Assembly (NCBI RefSeq): GCF_051020975.1
Contig: NW_027478162.1
Location: 23,436,001-23,500,000, forward strand
Origin: Osmia lignaria lignaria
Lineage: Eukaryota > Arthropoda > Insecta > Hymenoptera > Megachilidae
Reading direction: 5' to 3'
Length of the DNA stretch: 64,000 nucleotides
Of this stretch, positions 12,215-25,727 are shown one piece after another; the first letter of the stretch is position 1; each line of letters starts with the position of its first letter. A model generated the notes under the pieces. The model worked only from the letters and a program-made list of their open reading frames with translations. It did no database searches and was not told the origin of the DNA. The position numbers and the translations under genes are program-made.

Positions 12215-13179
12215 TTGCAGATTTATCTCAAGGGAACGGGCCTGACGGACATATTTCGAGATATTTCTTCTTCTTGTTGTTCTTCTTCTGCACAGCTAAA
12301 CTGGAAGTGGCATTTCCAGCTCGCAATAGTGCAGACTTATCCCGAAGAAAGGGGCCACGGTGTTTCTGTACCTCTATTATGTTGGTGCAGCTTCGGAACT
12401 TTTAAATATCTTGATATATCTCGAGAACTACGCATCTGATCAAAAAATATCATACAACATAAAAAGTAGGAAACTTAATTCTCTCCAAAAAGGTATCTCA
12501 ACATTTTGCCATAGCTCGCTTCGTTTCCGAGATATTTGCAGATATATCTCAAGGGAAGGGGCTTGACGGACATATTTCGAGATATTTCTTCTTCTTGTTG
12601 TTCTTCTTCTGCACAGCTAAGCTGGAAGTGGCATTTGCAGGTCGCAATAGTGCAGAGTTATCCCGAAGAAAGGGGCCACGGTGTTTCTGTATCTCTATTA
12701 TGTTGGTGCAGCTTCGGAACTTTTAAATATCTTGATATATCTCGAGAACTACGCATCTGATCAAAAAATATCATAGAACATAAAAAGTAGGAAACTTAAT
12801 TCTCTACAAAAAAGGTATCTCAACATTTTGCCATAGCTCGCTTCGTTTCCGAGATATTTGCAGATTTATCTCAAGGGAAGGGTACTGACGGACATATTTC
12901 GGGATATTTCTTCTTCTTGTTGTTCTTCTTCTGCACAGCTAAGCTGGAAGTGGCATTTGCAGCTCGCAATAGTGCAGAGTTATCTCAAAGAAAGGGGCCA
13001 CGGTGTTTCTGTACCTCTATTATGTTGGTGCAGCTTCGGAACTTTTAAATATCTTGATATATCTCGAGAACTACGCATCTGATCAAAAAATATCATTGAA
13101 CATAAAAAGTAGGAAACTTAATTCTCTACAAAAAAGGTCTCTTAACATTTTGCCATAGCTCGCTTCGTTTCCGAGATAT
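12215..13179 (+). repeat. Three-unit tandem duplication, copy 2 (965 bp)
   Basis: Units at 12215, 12536 and 12858 repeat 11250-12214 at offset 965 bp. The start of the next unit (13180) has the same AAGGGAACGGGCC as 12215, so the copied stretch overruns into it before diverging in the pyrimidine tract. That places the crossover inside a unit rather than at its border. Confidence 0.87.
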
Positions 13180-13501
13180 TTGCAGATTTATCTCAAGGGA
13201 ACGGGCCTGACGGACATATTTCGAGATATTTCTTCTTCTTGTTCTTCTTCTTCTGCACAGCTAAGCTGGAAGTGGCATTTGCAGCTCGCAATAGTGCAGA
13301 GTAATCTCAAAGAAAGGGGCCACGGTGTTGCTGTATCTCTATTATGTTGATGCGTCTTCGGAACTTTTAAATATCTTGATATATCTCGAGATCTACGCAT
13401 CTGATCAAAAAATATCATAGAACGTAAAAAGTAGGAAACTTAATTCTCTACAAATAAGGTCTCTTAACATTTTGCCATAGCTCGCTTCGTTTCCGAGATA
13501 T
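13180..13501 (+). repeat. Chimeric, diverged satellite unit
   Basis: The 5' end follows the unit at 12215 (AAGGGAACGGGCC). From the pyrimidine tract on it changes type (CTTGTTCTTCTTC, AAGCTGG) and carries several private changes: GAGTAATCTC, ATGTTGATGCGTC and AGAACGTAAAAAG. Its 3' end (GAGATCTACGC) is the type seen at 4492, 21223 and 26694. It marks the seam between the 965 bp duplication and the block starting at 13502. Confidence 0.8.
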
Positions 13502-14788
13502 TTGCAGATTTATCTCAAGGGAAGGGGCCTGACGGACATATTTCGAGATATTTCTTCTTCTTGTTGTTCTTCTTCTGCACAGCTAAACTGGAAGTGGCAT
13601 TTCCAGCTCGCAATAGTGCAGAGTTATCCCGAAGAAAGGGGCCACGGTGTTTCTGTACCTCTATTATGTTGGTGCAGCTTCGGAACTTTTAAATATCTTG
13701 ATATATCTCGAGAACTACGCATCTGATCAAAAAATATCATACAACATAAAAAGTAGGAAACTTAATTCTCTCCAAAAAGGTATCTCAACATTTTGCCATA
13801 GCTCGCTTCGTTTCCGAGATATTTGCAGATATATCTCAAGGGAAGGGGCTTGACGGACATATTTCGAGATATTTCTTCTTCTTGTTGTTCTTCTTCTGCA
13901 CAGCTAAGCTGGAAGTGGCATTTGCAGGTCGCAATAGTGCAGAGTTATCCCGAAGAAAGGGGCCACGGTGTTTCTGTATCTCTATTATGTTGGTGCGGCT
14001 TCGGAACTTTTAAATATCTTGATATATCTCGAGATCTACGCATCTGATTAAAAAATATCATAGAACATAAAAAGTAGGAAACTTAATTCTCTACAAAAAA
14101 GGTTTGTTAACATTTTGCCGTAGCTCGCTTCGTTTCCGAGATATTTGCAGATTTATCTCAAGGGAAGGGCCCTGACGGACATATTTCGAGATATTTCTTC
14201 TTCTTGTTCTTCTTCTTCTGCACAGCTAAGCTGGAAATGGCATTTGCAGCGCGCAATAGTGCAGAGTTATCTCAAAGAAAGGGGCCACGGTGTTTCTGTA
14301 CCTCTATTATGTTGGCGCGGCTTCGGAACTTTTAAATATCTCGACATATCTCGAAAACTACGCTTCTCATCAAAAAATATCATAGAACATAAAAAGTAGG
14401 AAACTTAATTCTCTACAAATAAGGTCTCTTAACATTTTGCCATAGCTCGCTTCGTTTCCGAGATATTTGCAGATTTATCTCAAGGGAAGGGGCCTGACGG
14501 ACATATTTCGAGATATTTCTTCTTCTTGTTGTTCTTCTTCTGCACAGCTAAACTGGAAGTGGCATTTCCAGCTCGCAATAGTGCAGAGTTATCCCGAAGA
14601 AAGGGGCCACGGTGTTTCTGTACCTCTATTATGTTGGTGCAGCTTCGGAACTTTTAAATATCTTGATATATCTCGAGAACTACGCATCTGATCAAAAAAT
14701 ATCATCGAACATAAAAAGTAGGAAACTTAATTCTCTACAAAAAAGGTCTCTTAACATTTTGCCATAGCTCGCTTCGTTTCCGAGATAT
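13502..14788 (+). repeat. Copy of 9642-10928 at a twelve-unit offset
   Basis: Units at 13502, 13823, 14145 and 14467 match those at 9642, 9963, 10285 and 10607 at 3,860 bp. The third unit reads AAGGGCCCTGACGG where the other copies read AAGGGGCCTGACGG. The match ends inside the last unit, where ATCATCGAACAT replaces ATCATACAACAT. Confidence 0.84.
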
Positions 14789-15752
14789 TTGCAGATTTAT
14801 CTCAAAGGAAGGGTCCTGACGGACATATTTCGAGATATTTCTTCTTCTTGTTGTTCTTCTTCTGCACAGCTAAACTGGAAGTGGCATTTCCAGCTCGCAA
14901 TAGTGCAGAGTTATCCCGAAGAAAGGGGCCACGGTGTTTCTGTACCTCTATTATGTTGGTGCAGCTTCGGAACTTTTAAATATCTTGATATATCTCGAGA
15001 ACTACGCATCTGATCAAAAAATATCATACAACATAAAAAGTAGGAAACTTAATTCTCTCCAAAAAGGTATCTCAACATTTTGCCATAGCTCGCTTCGTTT
15101 CCGAGATATTTGCAGATATATCTCAAGGGAAGGGGCTTGACGGACATATTTCGAGATATTTCTTCTTCTTGTTGTTCTTCTTCTGCACAGCTAAGCTGGA
15201 AGTGGCATTTCCAGCTCGCAATAGTGCAGAGTTATCCCGAAGAAAGGGGCCACGGTGTTTCTGTACCTCTATTATGTTGGTGCAGCTTCGGAACTTTTAA
15301 ATATCTTGATATATCTCGAGAACTACGCATCTGATCAAAAAATATCATCGAACATAAAAAGTAGGAAACTTAATTCTCTACAAAAAAGGTCTCTTAACAT
15401 TTTGCCATAGCTCGCTTCGTTTCCGAGATATTTGCAGATTTATCTCAAAGGAAGGGTCCTGACGGACATATTTCGAGATATTTCTTCTTCTTGTTGTTCT
15501 TCTTCTGCACAGCTAAACTGGAAGTGGCATTTCCAGCTCGCAATAGTGCAGAGTTATCCCGAAGAAAGGGGCCACGGTGTTTCTGTACCTCTATTATGTT
15601 GGTGCAGCTTCGGAACTTTTAAATATCTTGATATATCTCGAGAACTACGCATCTGATCAAAAAATATCATACAACATAAAAAGTAGGAAACTTAATTCTC
15701 TCCAAAAAGGTATCTCAACATTTTGCCATAGCTCGCTTCGTTTCCGAGATAT
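14467..15752 (+). repeat. Two-unit tandem duplication (643 bp period)
   Basis: The pair 14467+14789 is followed by 15110+15432, at an offset of 643 bp. Both first units have the rare ATCATCGAACAT in their 3' part, and both second units have CTCAAAGGAAGGGTCC and end with the 321 bp CTCTCCAAAAAGG form. The 5' half of 15110 has AAGCTGG where 14467 has AAACTGG, so the copy begins inside the unit. Confidence 0.82.
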
Positions 15753-16395
15753 TTGCAGATATATCTCAAGGGAAGGGGCTTGACGGACATATTTCGAGAT
15801 ATTTCTTCTTCTTGTTGTTCTTCTTCTGCACAGCTAAGCTGGAAGTGGCATTTGCAGGTCGCAATAGTGCAGAGTTATCCCGAAGAAAGGGGCCACGGTG
15901 TTTCTGTATCTCTATTATGTTGGTGCGGCTTCGGAACTTTTAAATATCTCGATATATCTCGAAAACTACGCTTCTGATCAAAAAATATCATAGAACATAA
16001 ATTGTAGGAAACATAATTCTCTACAAAAAAGGTCTCTTAACGTTTTGCCATAGCTCGCTTCGTTTCCGAGATATTTGCAGATTTATCTCAAAGGAAGGGG
16101 CCTGACGGACATATTTCGAGATATTTCTTCTTCTTGTTGTTCTTCTTCTGCACAGCTAAGCTGGAAGTGGCATTTGCAGCTCGCAATAGTGCAGAGTTAC
16201 CTCAAAGAAAGGGGCCACGGTGTTTCTGTATCTCTATTATGTTGGTGCCGCTTCGGAACTTTTAAATATCTGGATATATCTCGAGAACTACGCATCTGAT
16301 CAAAAAATATCATTGAACATAAAAAGTAGGAAACATAATTCTCTACAAAAAGGTATCTCAACAGTTTGCCATAGCTCGCTTCGTTTCCGAGATAT
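14789..16395 (+). repeat. Five-unit segment copied at 17684-19290
   Basis: Units at 14789, 15110, 15432, 15753 and 16075 match 17684, 18005, 18327, 18648 and 18970 at offset 2,895 bp. The last unit ends with a distinctive 321 bp form, CTACAAAAAGGTATC followed by CAACAGTTTGCC, that occurs only here, at 18970 and at 22831. Confidence 0.86.
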
Positions 16396-17683
16396 TTGCA
16401 GATATATCTCAAGGGAAGGGGCTTGACGGACATATTTCGAGATATTTCTTCTTCTTGTTGGTCTTCTTCTGCACAGCTAAGCTGGAAGTGGCATTTGCAG
16501 GTCGCAATAGTGCAGAGTTATCCCGAAGAAAGGGGCCACGGTGTTTCTGTATCTCTATTATGTTGGTGCGGCTTCGGAACTTTTAAATATCTCGATATAT
16601 CTCGAAAACTACGCTTCTGATCAAAAAATATCATAGAACATAAATTGTAGGAAACATAATTCTCTACAAAAAAGGTCTCTTAACGTTTTGCCATAGCTCG
16701 CTTCGTTTCCGAGATATTTGCAGATTTATCTCAAGGGAAGGGTCCTGACGGACATATTTCGAGATATTTCTTCTTCTTGTTGTTCTTCTTCTGCACAGCT
16801 AAGCTGGAAGTGGCATTTCCAGCTCGCAATAGTGCAGAGTTATCTCAAAGAAAGGGGCCACGGTGTTTCTGTATCTCTATTATGTTGGTGCGGCTTCGGA
16901 ACTTTTAAATATCTTGATATATCTCGAGAACTACGCATCTGATCAAAAAATATCATAGAACATAAAAAGTAGGAAACTTAATTCTCTACAAAAAAGGTCT
17001 CTTAACATTTTGCCATAGCTCGCTTCGTTTCCGAGATACTTGCAGATTTATCTCAAGGGAAGGGGCCTGACGGACATATTTCGAGATATTTCTTCTTCTT
17101 GTTGTTCTTCTTCTGCACAGCTAAGCTGGAAGTGGCATTTGCAGCTCGCAATAGTGCAGAGTTACCTCAAAGAAAGGGGCCACGGTGTTTCTGTATCTCT
17201 ATTATGTTGGTGCCGCTTCGGAACTTTTAAATATCTGGATATATCTCGAGAACTACGCATCTGATCAAAAAATATCATTGAACATAAAAAGTAGGAAACT
17301 TAATTCTCTACAAAAAAGGTCTCTTAACATTTTCCCATAGCTCGCTTCGTTTCCGAGATATTTGCAGATTTATCTCAAGGGAAGGGGTCTGACGGTCATA
17401 TTTCGAGATATTTCTTCTTCTTGTTGTTCTTCTTCTGCACAGCTAAGCTGGAAGTGGCATTTGCAGGTCGCAATAGTGCAGAGTTATCTCAAAGAAAGGG
17501 GCCACGGTGTTTCTGTACCTCTATTATGTTGGTGCAGCTTCGGAACTTTTAAATATCTTGATATATCTCGAGAACTACGCATCTGATCAAAAAATATCAT
17601 CGAACATAAAAAGTAGGAAACTTAATTCTCTACAAAAAAGGTCTCTTAACATTTTGCCATAGCTCGCATCGTTTCCGAGATAT
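16396..17683 (+). repeat. Four units, two of them absent from the downstream copy
   Basis: Units start at 16396, 16718, 17040 and 17362. The first has TTGTTGGTCTTC, a private change in the pyrimidine tract. The units at 17040 (GAGATACTTGCAG) and 17362 (TTTTCCCATAG before it and CGGTCATATTTC within) match 19291 and 19613 at offset 2,251 bp. The units at 16396 and 16718 have no counterpart there: the copy near 19260-19289 joins the end of the 16075 type directly to the start of the 17040 type. Confidence 0.83.
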
Positions 17684-18004
17684 TTGCAGATTTATCTCAA
17701 AGGAAGGGTCCTGACGGACATATTTCGAGATATTTCTTCTTCTTGTTGTTCTTCTTCTGCACAGCTAAACTGGAAGTGGCATTTCCAGCTCGCAATAGTG
17801 CAGAGTTATCCCGAAGAAAGGGGCCACGGTGTTTCTGTACCTCTATTATGTTGGTGCAGCTTCGGAACTTTTAAATATCTTGATATATCTCGAGAACTAC
17901 GCATCTGATCAAAAAATATCATACAACATAAAAAGTAGGAAACTTAATTCTCTCCAACAAGGTATCTCAACATTTTGCCATAGCTCGCTTCGTTTCCGAG
18001 ATAT

Positions 18005-21000
18005 TTGCAGATATATCTCAAGGGAAGGGGCTTGACGGACATATTTCGAGATATTTCTTCTTCTTGTTGTTCTTCTTCTGCACAGCTAAGCTGGAAGTGG
18101 CATTTCCAGCTCGCAATAGTGCAGAGTTATCCCGAAGAAAGGGGCCACGGTGTTTCTGTACCTCTATTATGTTGGTGCAGCTTCGGAACTTTTAAATATC
18201 TTGATATATCTCGAGAACTACGCATCTGATCAAAAAATATCATCGAACATAAAAAGTAGGAAACTTAATTCTCTACAAAAAAGGTCTCTTAACATTTTGC
18301 CATAGCTCGCTTCGTTTCCGAGATATTTGCAGATTTATCTCAAAGGAAGGGTCCTGACGGACATATTTCGAGATATTTCTTCTTCTTGTTGTTCTTCTTC
18401 TGCACAGCTAAACTGGAAGTGGCATTTCCAGCTCGCAATAGTGCAGAGTTATCCCGAAGAAAGGGGCCACGGTGTTTCTGTACCTCTATTATGTTGGTGC
18501 AGCTTCGGAACTTTTAAATATCTTGATATATCTCGAGAACTACGCATCTGATCAAAAAATATCATACAACATAAAAAGTAGGAAACTTAATTCTCTCCAA
18601 AAAGGTATCTCAACATTTTGCCATAGCTCGCTTCGTTTCCGAGATATTTGCAGATATATCTCAAGGGAAGGGGCTTGACGGACATATTTCGAGATATTTC
18701 TTCTTCTTGTTGTTCTTCTTCTGCACAGCTAAGCTGGAAGTGGCATTTGCAGGTCGCAATAGTGCAGAGTTATCCCGAAGAAAGGGGCCACGGTGTTTCT
18801 GTATCTCTATTATGTTGGTGCGGCTTCGGAACTTTTAAATATCTCGATATATCTCGAAAACTACGCTTCTGATCAAAAAATATCATAGAACATAAATTGT
18901 AGGAAACATAATTCTCTACAAAAAAGGTCTCTTAACGTTTTGCCATAGCTCGCTTCGTTTCCGAGATATTTGCAGATTTATCTCAAAGGAAGGGGCCTGA
19001 CGGACATATTTCGAGATATTTCTTCTTCTTGTTGTTCTTCTTCTGCACAGCTAAGCTGGAAGTGGCATTTGCAGCTCGCAATAGTGCAGAGTTACCTCAA
19101 AGAAAGGGGCCACGGTGTTTCTGTATCTCTATTATGTTGGTGCCGCTTCGGAACTTTTAAATATCTGGATATATCTCGAGAACTACGCATCTGATCAAAA
19201 AATATCATTGAACATAAAAAGTAGGAAACATAATTCTCTACAAAAAGGTATCTCAACAGTTTGCCATAGCTCGCTTCGTTTCCGAGATACTTGCAGATTT
19301 ATCTCAAGGGAAGGGGCCTGACGGACATATTTCGAGATATTTCTTCTTCTTGTTGTTCTTCTTCTGCACAGCTAAGCTGGAAGTGGCATTTGCAGCTCGC
19401 AATAGTGCAGAGTTACCTCAAAGAAAGGGGCCACGGTGTTTCTGTATCTCTATTATGTTGGTGCCGCTTCGGAACTTTTAAATATCTCGATATATCTCGA
19501 AAACTACGCTTCTGATCAAAAAATATCATAGAACATAAATTGTAGGAAACATAATTCTCTACAAAAAAGGTCTCTTAACGTTTTCCCATAGCTCGCTTCG
19601 TTTCCGAGATATTTGCAGATTTATCTCAAGGGAAGGGGTCTGACGGTCATATTTCGAGATATTTCTTCTTCTTGTTGTTCTTCTTCTGCACAGCTAAGCT
19701 GGAAGTGGCATTTGCAGGTCGCAATAGTGCAGAGTTATCTCAAAGAAAGGGGCCACGGTGTTTCTGTACCTCTATTATGTTGGTGCAGCTTCGGAACTTT
19801 TAAATATCTTGATATATCTCGAGAACTACGCATCTGATCAAAAAATATCATAGAACATAAATTGTAGGAAACATAATTCTCTACAAAAAAGGTCTCTTAA
19901 CGTTTTGCCATAGCTCGCTTCGTTTCCGAGATATTTGCAGATTTATCTCAAGGGAAGGGTCCTGACGGACATATTTCGAGATATTTCTTCTTCTTGTTGT
20001 TCTTCTTCTGCACAGCTAAGCTGGAAGTGGCATTTGCAGCTCGCAATAGTGCAGAGTTACCTCAAAGAAAGGGGCCACGGTGTTCCTGTATCTCTATTAT
20101 GTTGGTGCGGCTTCGGAACTTTTAAATATCTTGATATATCTCGAGAACTACGCATCTGATCGACAAATATCATAGAACATAAAAAGTAGGAAACATAATT
20201 CTCTACAAAAAAGGTCTCTTAACGTTTTGCCATAGCTCGCTTCGTTTCCGAGATATTTGCAGATTTATCTCAAGGGAAGGGTCCTGACGGACATATTTCG
20301 AGATATTTCTTCTTCTTGTTGTTCTTCTTCTGCACAGCTAAACTGGAAGTGGCATTTCCAGCTCGCAATAGTGCAGAGTTACCTCAAAGAAAGGGGCCAC
20401 GGTGTTTCTGTATCTCTATTATGTTGGTGCCGCTTCGGAACTTTTAAATATCTGGATATATCTCGAGAACTACGCATCTGATCAAAAAATATCATAGAAC
20501 ATAAAAAGTAGGAAACTTAATTCTCTACAAAAAAGGTCTCTCAACATTTTGCCATAGCTCGCTTCGTTTCCGAGATATTTGCAGATTTATCTCAAGGGAA
20601 GGGGCCTGACGGACATATTTCGAGATATTTCTTCTTCTTGTTCTTCTTCTTCTGCACAGCTAAGCTGGAAGTGGCATTTGCAGCTCGCAATAGTGCAGAG
20701 TTATCTCAAAGAAAGGGGCCACGGTGTTGCTGTATCTCTATTATGTTGGTGCGGCTTCGGAACTTTTAAATATCTTGATATATCTCGAGAACTACGCATC
20801 TGATCGACAAATATCATAGAACATAAAAAGTAGGAAACATAATTCTCTACAAAAAAGGTCTCTTAACGTTTTGCCATAGCTCGCTTCGTTTCCGAGATAT
20901 TTGCAGATTTATCTCAAGGGAAGGGTCCTGACGGACATATTTCGAGATATTTCTTCTTCTTGTTGTTCTTCTTCTGCACAGCTAAACTGGAAGTGGCATT

Positions 21001-21865
21001 TCCAGCTCGCAATAGTGCAGAGTTACCTCAAAGAAAGGGGCCACGGTGTTTCTGTATCTCTATTATGTTGGTGCCGCTTCGGAACTTTTAAATATCTGGA
21101 TATATCTCGAGAACTACGCATCTGATCAAAAAATATCATAGAACATAAAAAGTAGGAAACTTAATTCTCTACAAAAAAGGTGTCTCAACATTTTGCCATA
21201 GCTCGCTTCGTTTCCGAGATATTTGCAGATTTATCTCAAGGGAAGGGGCCTGACGGACATATTTCGAGATATTTCTTCTTCTTGTTCTTCTTCTTCTGCA
21301 CAGCTAAGCTGGAAGTGGCATTTGCAGCTCGCAATAGTGCAGAGTTATCTCAAAGAAAGGGGCCACGGTGTTGCTGTATCTCTATTATGTTGGTGCGGCT
21401 TCGGAACTTTTAAATATCTTGATATATCTCGAGATCTACGCATCTGATTAAAAAATATCATAGAACATAAAAAGTAGGAAACTTAATTCTCTACAAAAAA
21501 GGTCTGTTAACATTTTGCCGTAGCTCGCTTCGTTTCCGAGATATTTGCAGATTTATCTCAAGGGAAGGGGTCTGACGGACATATTTCGAGATATTTCTTC
21601 TTCTTGTTGTTCTTCTTCTGCACAGCTTAGCTCGAAGTGGCATTTGCAGCTCGCAATAGTGCAGGGTTATCTCAAAGAAAGGGGCCACGGTGTTTCTGTA
21701 TCTCTATTATGTTGGTGCGGCTTCGGAACTTTTAAATATCTTGATATATCTCGAGAACTACGCATCTGATCAAAAAATATCATACAACATAAAAAGTAGG
21801 AAACTTAATTCTCTCCAAAAAGGTATCTCAACATTTTGCCATAGCTCGCTTCGTTTCCGAGATAT
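18005..21865 (+). repeat. Twelve-unit tandem duplication, copy 1 (3,861 bp)
   Basis: Twelve units (18005 to 21545) recur in the same order from 21866 to 25406 at a constant offset of 3,861 bp; three of the twelve are 321 bp. The unit at 21545 is a fusion. Its 5' part (CAGCTTAGCTCGAAG, GTGCAGGGTTATC, GTGCGGC) is the type seen at 25406 and 27016, while its 3' part (GATCAAAAAATATCATACAA) is the type that ends the unit at 17684. The duplication junction therefore lies at about 21720-21771, and the crossover was in register with the satellite unit. Confidence 0.9.
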
Positions 21866-24800
21866 TTGCAGATATATCTCAAGGGAAGGGGCTTGACGGA
21901 CATATTTCGAGATATTTCTTCTTCTTGTTGTTCTTCTTCTGCACAGCTAAGCTGGAAGTGGCATTTCCAGCTCGCAATAGTGCAGAGTTATCCCGAAGAA
22001 AGGGGCCACGGTGTTTCTGTACCTCTATTATGTTGGTGCAGCTTCGGAACTTTTAAATATCTTGATATATCTCGAGAACTACGCATCTGATCAAAAAATA
22101 TCATCGAACATAAAAAGTAGGAAACTTAATTCTCTACAAAAAAGGTCTCTTAACATTTTGCCATAGCTCGCTTCGTTTCCGAGATATTTGCAGATTTATC
22201 TCAAAGGAAGGGTCCTGACGGACATATTTCGAGATATTTCTTCTTCTTGTTGTTCTTCTTCTGCACAGCTAAACTGGAAGTGGCATTTCCAGCTCGCAAT
22301 AGTGCAGAGTTATCCCGAAGAAAGGGGCCACGGTGTTTCTGTACCTCTATTATGTTGGTGCAGCTTCGGAACTTTTAAATATCTTGATATATCTCGAGAA
22401 CTACGCATCTGATCAAAAAATATCATACAACATAAAAAGTAGGAAACTTAATTCTCTCCAAAAAGGTATCTCAACATTTTGCCATAGCTCGCTTCGTTTC
22501 CGAGATATTTGCAGATATATCTCAAGGGAAGGGGCTTGACGGACATATTTCGAGATATTTCTTCTTCTTGTTGTTCTTCTTCTGCACAGCTAAGCTGGAA
22601 GTGGCATTTGCAGGTCGCAATAGTGCAGAGTTATCCCGAAGAAAGGGGCCACGGTGTTTCTGTATCTCTATTATGTTGGTGCGGCTTCGGAACTTTTAAA
22701 TATCTCGATATATCTCGAAAACTACGCTTCTGATCAAAAAATATCATAGAACATAAATTGTAGGAAACATAATTCTCTACAAAAAAGGTCTCTTAACGTT
22801 TTGCCATAGCTCGCTTCGTTTCCGAGATATTTGCAGATTTATCTCAAAGGAAGGGGCCTGACGGACATATTTCGAGATATTTCTTCTTCTTGTTGTTCTT
22901 CTTCTGCACAGCTAAGCTGGAAGTGGCATTTGCAGCTCGCAATAGTGCAGAGTTACCTCAAAGAAAGGGGCCACGGTGTTTCTGTATCTCTATTATGTTG
23001 GTGCCGCTTCGGAACTTTTAAATATCTGGATATATCTCGAGAACTACGCATCTGATCAAAAAATATCATTGAACATAAAAAGTAGGAAACATAATTCTCT
23101 ACAAAAAGGTATCTCAACAGTTTGCCATAGCTCGCTTCGTTTCCGAGATACTTGCAGATTTATCTCAAGGGAAGGGGCCTGACGGACATATTTCGAGATA
23201 TTTCTTCTTCTTGTTGTTCTTCTTCTGCACAGCTAAGCTGGAAGTGGCATTTGCAGCTCGCAATAGTGCAGAGTTACCTCAAAGAAAGGGGCCACGGTGT
23301 TTCTGTATCTCTATTATGTTGGTGCCGCTTCGGAACTTTTAAATATCTCGATATATCTCGAAAACTACGCTTCTGATCAAAAAATATCATAGAACATAAA
23401 TTGTAGGAAACATAATTCTCTACAAAAAAGGTCTCTTAACGTTTTCCCATAGCTCGCTTCGTTTCCGAGATATTTGCAGATTTATCTCAAGGGAAGGGGT
23501 CTGACGGTCATATTTCGAGATATTTCTTCTTCTTGTTGTTCTTCTTCTGCACAGCTAAGCTGGAAGTGGCATTTGCAGGTCGCAATAGTGCAGAGTTATC
23601 TCAAAGAAAGGGGCCACGGTGTTTCTGTACCTCTATTATGTTGGTGCAGCTTCGGAACTTTTAAATATCTTGATATATCTCGAGAACTACGCATCTGATC
23701 AAAAAATATCATAGAACATAAATTGTAGGAAACATAATTCTCTACAAAAAAGGTCTCTTAACGTTTTGCCATAGCTCGCTTCGTTTCCGAGATATTTGCA
23801 GATTTATCTCAAGGGAAGGGTCCTGACGGACATATTTCGAGATATTTCTTCTTCTTGTTGTTCTTCTTCTGCACAGCTAAGCTGGAAGTGGCATTTGCAG
23901 CTCGCAATAGTGCAGAGTTACCTCAAAGAAAGGGGCCACGGTGTTCCTGTATCTCTATTATGTTGGTGCGGCTTCGGAACTTTTAAATATCTTGATATAT
24001 CTCGAGAACTACGCATCTGATCGACAAATATCATAGAACATAAAAAGTAGGAAACATAATTCTCTACAAAAAAGGTCTCTTAACGTTTTGCCATAGCTCG
24101 CTTCGTTTCCGAGATATTTGCAGATTTATCTCAAGGGAAGGGTCCTGACGGACATATTTCGAGATATTTCTTCTTCTTGTTGTTCTTCTTCTGCACAGCT
24201 AAACTGGAAGTGGCATTTCCAGCTCGCAATAGTGCAGAGTTACCTCAAAGAAAGGGGCCACGGTGTTTCTGTATCTCTATTATGTTGGTGCCGCTTCGGA
24301 ACTTTTAAATATCTGGATATATCTCGAGAACTACGCATCTGATCAAAAAATATCATAGAACATAAAAAGTAGGAAACTTAATTCTCTACAAAAAAGGTCT
24401 CTCAACATTTTGCCATAGCTCGCTTCGTTTCCGAGATATTTGCAGATTTATCTCAAGGGAAGGGGCCTGACGGACATATTTCGAGATATTTCTTCTTCTT
24501 GTTCTTCTTCTTCTGCACAGCTAAGCTGGAAGTGGCATTTGCAGCTCGCAATAGTGCAGAGTTATCTCAAAGAAAGGGGCCACGGTGTTGCTGTATCTCT
24601 ATTATGTTGGTGCGGCTTCGGAACTTTTAAATATCTTGATATATCTCGAGAACTACGCATCTGATCGACAAATATCATAGAACATAAAAAGTAGGAAACA
24701 TAATTCTCTACAAAAAAGGTCTCTTAACGTTTTGCCATAGCTCGCTTCGTTTCCGAGATATTTGCAGATTTATCTCAAGGGAAGGGTCCTGACGGACATA

Positions 24801-25727
24801 TTTCGAGATATTTCTTCTTCTTGTTGTTCTTCTTCTGCACAGCTAAACTGGAAGTGGCATTTCCAGCTCGCAATAGTGCAGAGTTACCTCAAAGAAAGGG
24901 GCCACGGTGTTTCTGTATCTCTATTATGTTGGTGCCGCTTCGGAACTTTTAAATATCTGGATATATCTCGAGAACTACGCATCTGATCAAAAAAAATCAT
25001 AGAACATAAAAAGTAGGAAACTTAATTCTCTACAAAAAAGGTGTCTCAACATTTTGCCATAGCTCGCTTCGTTTCCGAGATATTTGCAGATTTATCTCAA
25101 GGGAAGGGGCCTGACGGACATATTTCGAGATATTTCTTCTTCTTGTTCTTCTTCTTCTGCACAGCTAAGCTGGAAGTGGCATTTGCAGCTCGCAATAGTG
25201 CAGAGTTATCTCAAAGAAAGGGGCCACGGTGTTGCTGTATCTCTATTATGTTGGTGCGGCTTCGGAACTTTTAAATATCTTGATATATCTCGAGATCTAC
25301 GCATCTGATTAAAAAATATCATAGAACATAAAAAGTAGGAAACTTAATTCTCTACAAAAAAGGTCTGTTAACATTTTGCCGTAGCTCGCTTCGTTTCCGA
25401 GATATTTGCAGATTTATCTCAAGGGAAGGGGTCTGACGGACATATTTCGAGATATTTCTTCTTCTTGTTGTTCTTCTTCTGCACAGCTTAGCTCGAAGTG
25501 GCATTTGCAGCTCGCAATAGTGCAGGGTTATCTCAAAGAAAGGGGCCACGGTGTTTCTGTATCTCTATTATGTTGGTGCGGCTTCGGAACTTTTAAATAT
25601 CTTGATATATCTCGAGAAGTACGCATCTGATCGACAAATATCATAGAACGTAAATTGTAGGGAACATAATTCTCTACAAAAAAGGTCTCTTAACATTTTC
25701 CCATAGCTCGCTTCGTTTCCGAGATAT
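21866..25727 (+). repeat. Twelve-unit tandem duplication, copy 2
   Basis: This copy repeats 18005-21720 almost without change. Reading the two side by side I noticed only two substitutions: an A-run at about 24987-24997 (AAAAAAAATCAT against AAAAAATATCAT) and GAGAAGTACGC at 25613-25623 against GAGAACTACGC. Others may have escaped me. The copy ends in the unit at 25406, which retains the original 3' end (GATCGACAAATATC, GAACGTAAATTGTAGGG) that copy 1 lost at the junction. Confidence 0.9.
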
